Assembly (NCBI GenBank): GCA_964036315.1
Contig: OZ038507.1
Coordinates: 62,141,888-62,205,887, forward strand
DNA length: 64,000 nucleotides
Direction of reading: 5' to 3'
Source of the DNA: Acanthosepion esculentum
Taxonomy: Eukaryota > Mollusca > Cephalopoda > Sepiida > Sepiidae
The notes beneath the pieces are model-generated. The model saw only the letters and a list, made by a program, of their open reading frames with translations, was not told where the DNA came from and did not search any database. The position numbers and the translations under genes are program-made. Below are positions 62,886 through 64,000 of the stretch, in pieces (the first letter of the stretch is position 1; the number at the start of each line of letters is the position of its first letter).

Positions 62886-64000
62886 CAATTTTTAGCATAA
62901 TAACTAGCAGTACTTTTTATGATATTATTACCCACAATACAATATATAGAAACTAATTAGCAATACATTTTCTGGTAGAATTACCAACAACATATTTTTA
63001 GCAAAATAACCAGCAGTAGATTTTATGGTAGAATTAGCAACAATACATTTTTTATCAAAATAACATCAATAAATTTTATCATACAATTACCAACAATTCA
63101 ATTTTTAGCAAAGTAACCAGCAGTACGATTTATGATATACAATTTATAGAAAAATAACCATCAATACATTTTATGGTAGAATTACCAACAATGCATTTTT
63201 TTGCAAAATAGCCAGTAATACATCTTTTTGTAGAATTACCGACAATGCATTCTTTACCAAAATAACCAGAAATAGTTTTTATGGTAGAATTAGCAACAAC
63301 ACAATTTATAGCAAAATAACCAGCAGCACATTTTATATTATAATTACGAACAATATAATTTCTATAGCAAAATAACCAGCAATTCACTTTATGGTAGAAA
63401 TACCAACAAAATAATTTATAACAAAATAATCAACAGTATATTTTATGTTAGAATTGCCAACAATTCAATTTTTAGCAAAATAACCAGCAATACTTTTTAT
63501 AGCAAAATTATCAATAATACAATCTATAGCAAAGTCACCTGCAAAAACATTTATGGTAGAATTACCAACAATTCAATTTCTAGCAAAATAACCAGCAATA
63601 CTTTTTATAGCAGAATTATCAATAATACAATCTATAGCAAAGTCACCTGCAAAAACATTTATGGTAGAATTACCAATAATTCAATTTCTAGCAAAATAAC
63701 CAGCAATACTTTTTATAGCAGAATTATCAATAATACAATCTATAGCAAAGTCACCTGCAAAAAAATTTATAGTAGAATTACCAACAATTCAATTTCTAGC
63801 AAAATAACCAGCAATATTTTTATAGTAGAATTATCCATAATACAATCTATAGCAAAGTCACCTGCAAAAACATTTATGGTAGAATTACCAACAATTCAAT
63901 TTCTAGCAAAATAACCAGCAATACTTTTTATAGTAGAATTATCAATAATACAATCTATAGCAAAGTCACCTTCAAAAACATTTATGGTAGAATTACCAAC
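62886..64000. repeat. 54/108-bp satellite array, open at window end
   Basis: Basic unit about 54 bp (AAAATAACCAGCAATAC then GGTAGAATTACCAACAAT). From about 63430 a 108-bp dimer is amplified: CACCTGC occurs at 63536, 63644, 63752 and 63859 and CACCTTC at 63967. Older, more varied units lie to the left. Not a gene. Confidence 0.92.

Noticed and set aside
62886..64000. CRISPR-like array
   Set aside because: Units are contiguous, AT-rich and tandem with no unique spacers, and the setting is eukaryotic.

Overview
This window looks like animal nuclear DNA, most likely from a cephalopod mollusc such as an octopus. The signs are intergenic sequence packed with mobile-element remains, more than 30 long (TA)n arrays, interstitial TTAGGG repeats, many tRNA-derived SINEs, Penelope-type hammerhead motifs, Helitrons, Tc1/mariner and hAT elements and several non-LTR lineages. 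The taxon is inferred from repeat style only. I found no convincing host protein-coding gene, and nearly every recognisable coding stretch is transposon-derived.

Layout. 0-6.4 kb: Gypsy fragment, a Helitron in reverse orientation, two tRNA-like SINE copies, an AT-rich dispersed repeat holding a six-copy 115-bp tandem array, and a solo-LTR-like piece. 6.9-18.4 kb: (TA)n arrays alternating with hammerhead motifs, mariner-like fragments, SINEs, a Tc1-like element split by a SINE, a PIF1-like helicase remnant, a LINE tail with zinc fingers, and a hAT element holding a pogo-like MITE. 18.4-24.6 kb: one nearly complete Ty3/Gypsy element (minus strand) with nearly identical 287-bp LTRs; its 5' LTR is split by a 625-bp SINE carrying U2-snRNA-like sequence. 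24.6-34 kb: hairpin-ended repeats, a MITE, a Helitron end, LINE fragments and an internally deleted mariner. 34.5-46 kb: a cluster of composite SINEs, each joining a tRNA-like head to a hammerhead ribozyme, often as head-to-head pairs, mixed with two LINE lineages. 46-52.3 kb: a full-length non-autonomous Helitron and an inverted repeat enclosing telomeric repeats. 52.3-62.2 kb: LINE and SINE copies, a multi-headed U2-type SINE, a duplicated SINE block and a composite of 5S rRNA-like plus tRNA-like sequence. 62.9 kb to the end: a 54/108-bp satellite still running at the window edge.

The most notable signal is the variety of small-RNA-derived retroelement parts: tRNA-like, 5S-like and U2-like heads, and at least four classes of hammerhead-like motif. 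Two repeat families physically join a tRNA-like module to a self-cleaving ribozyme fold. All of this was read by eye; no folding, alignment or database search was run.
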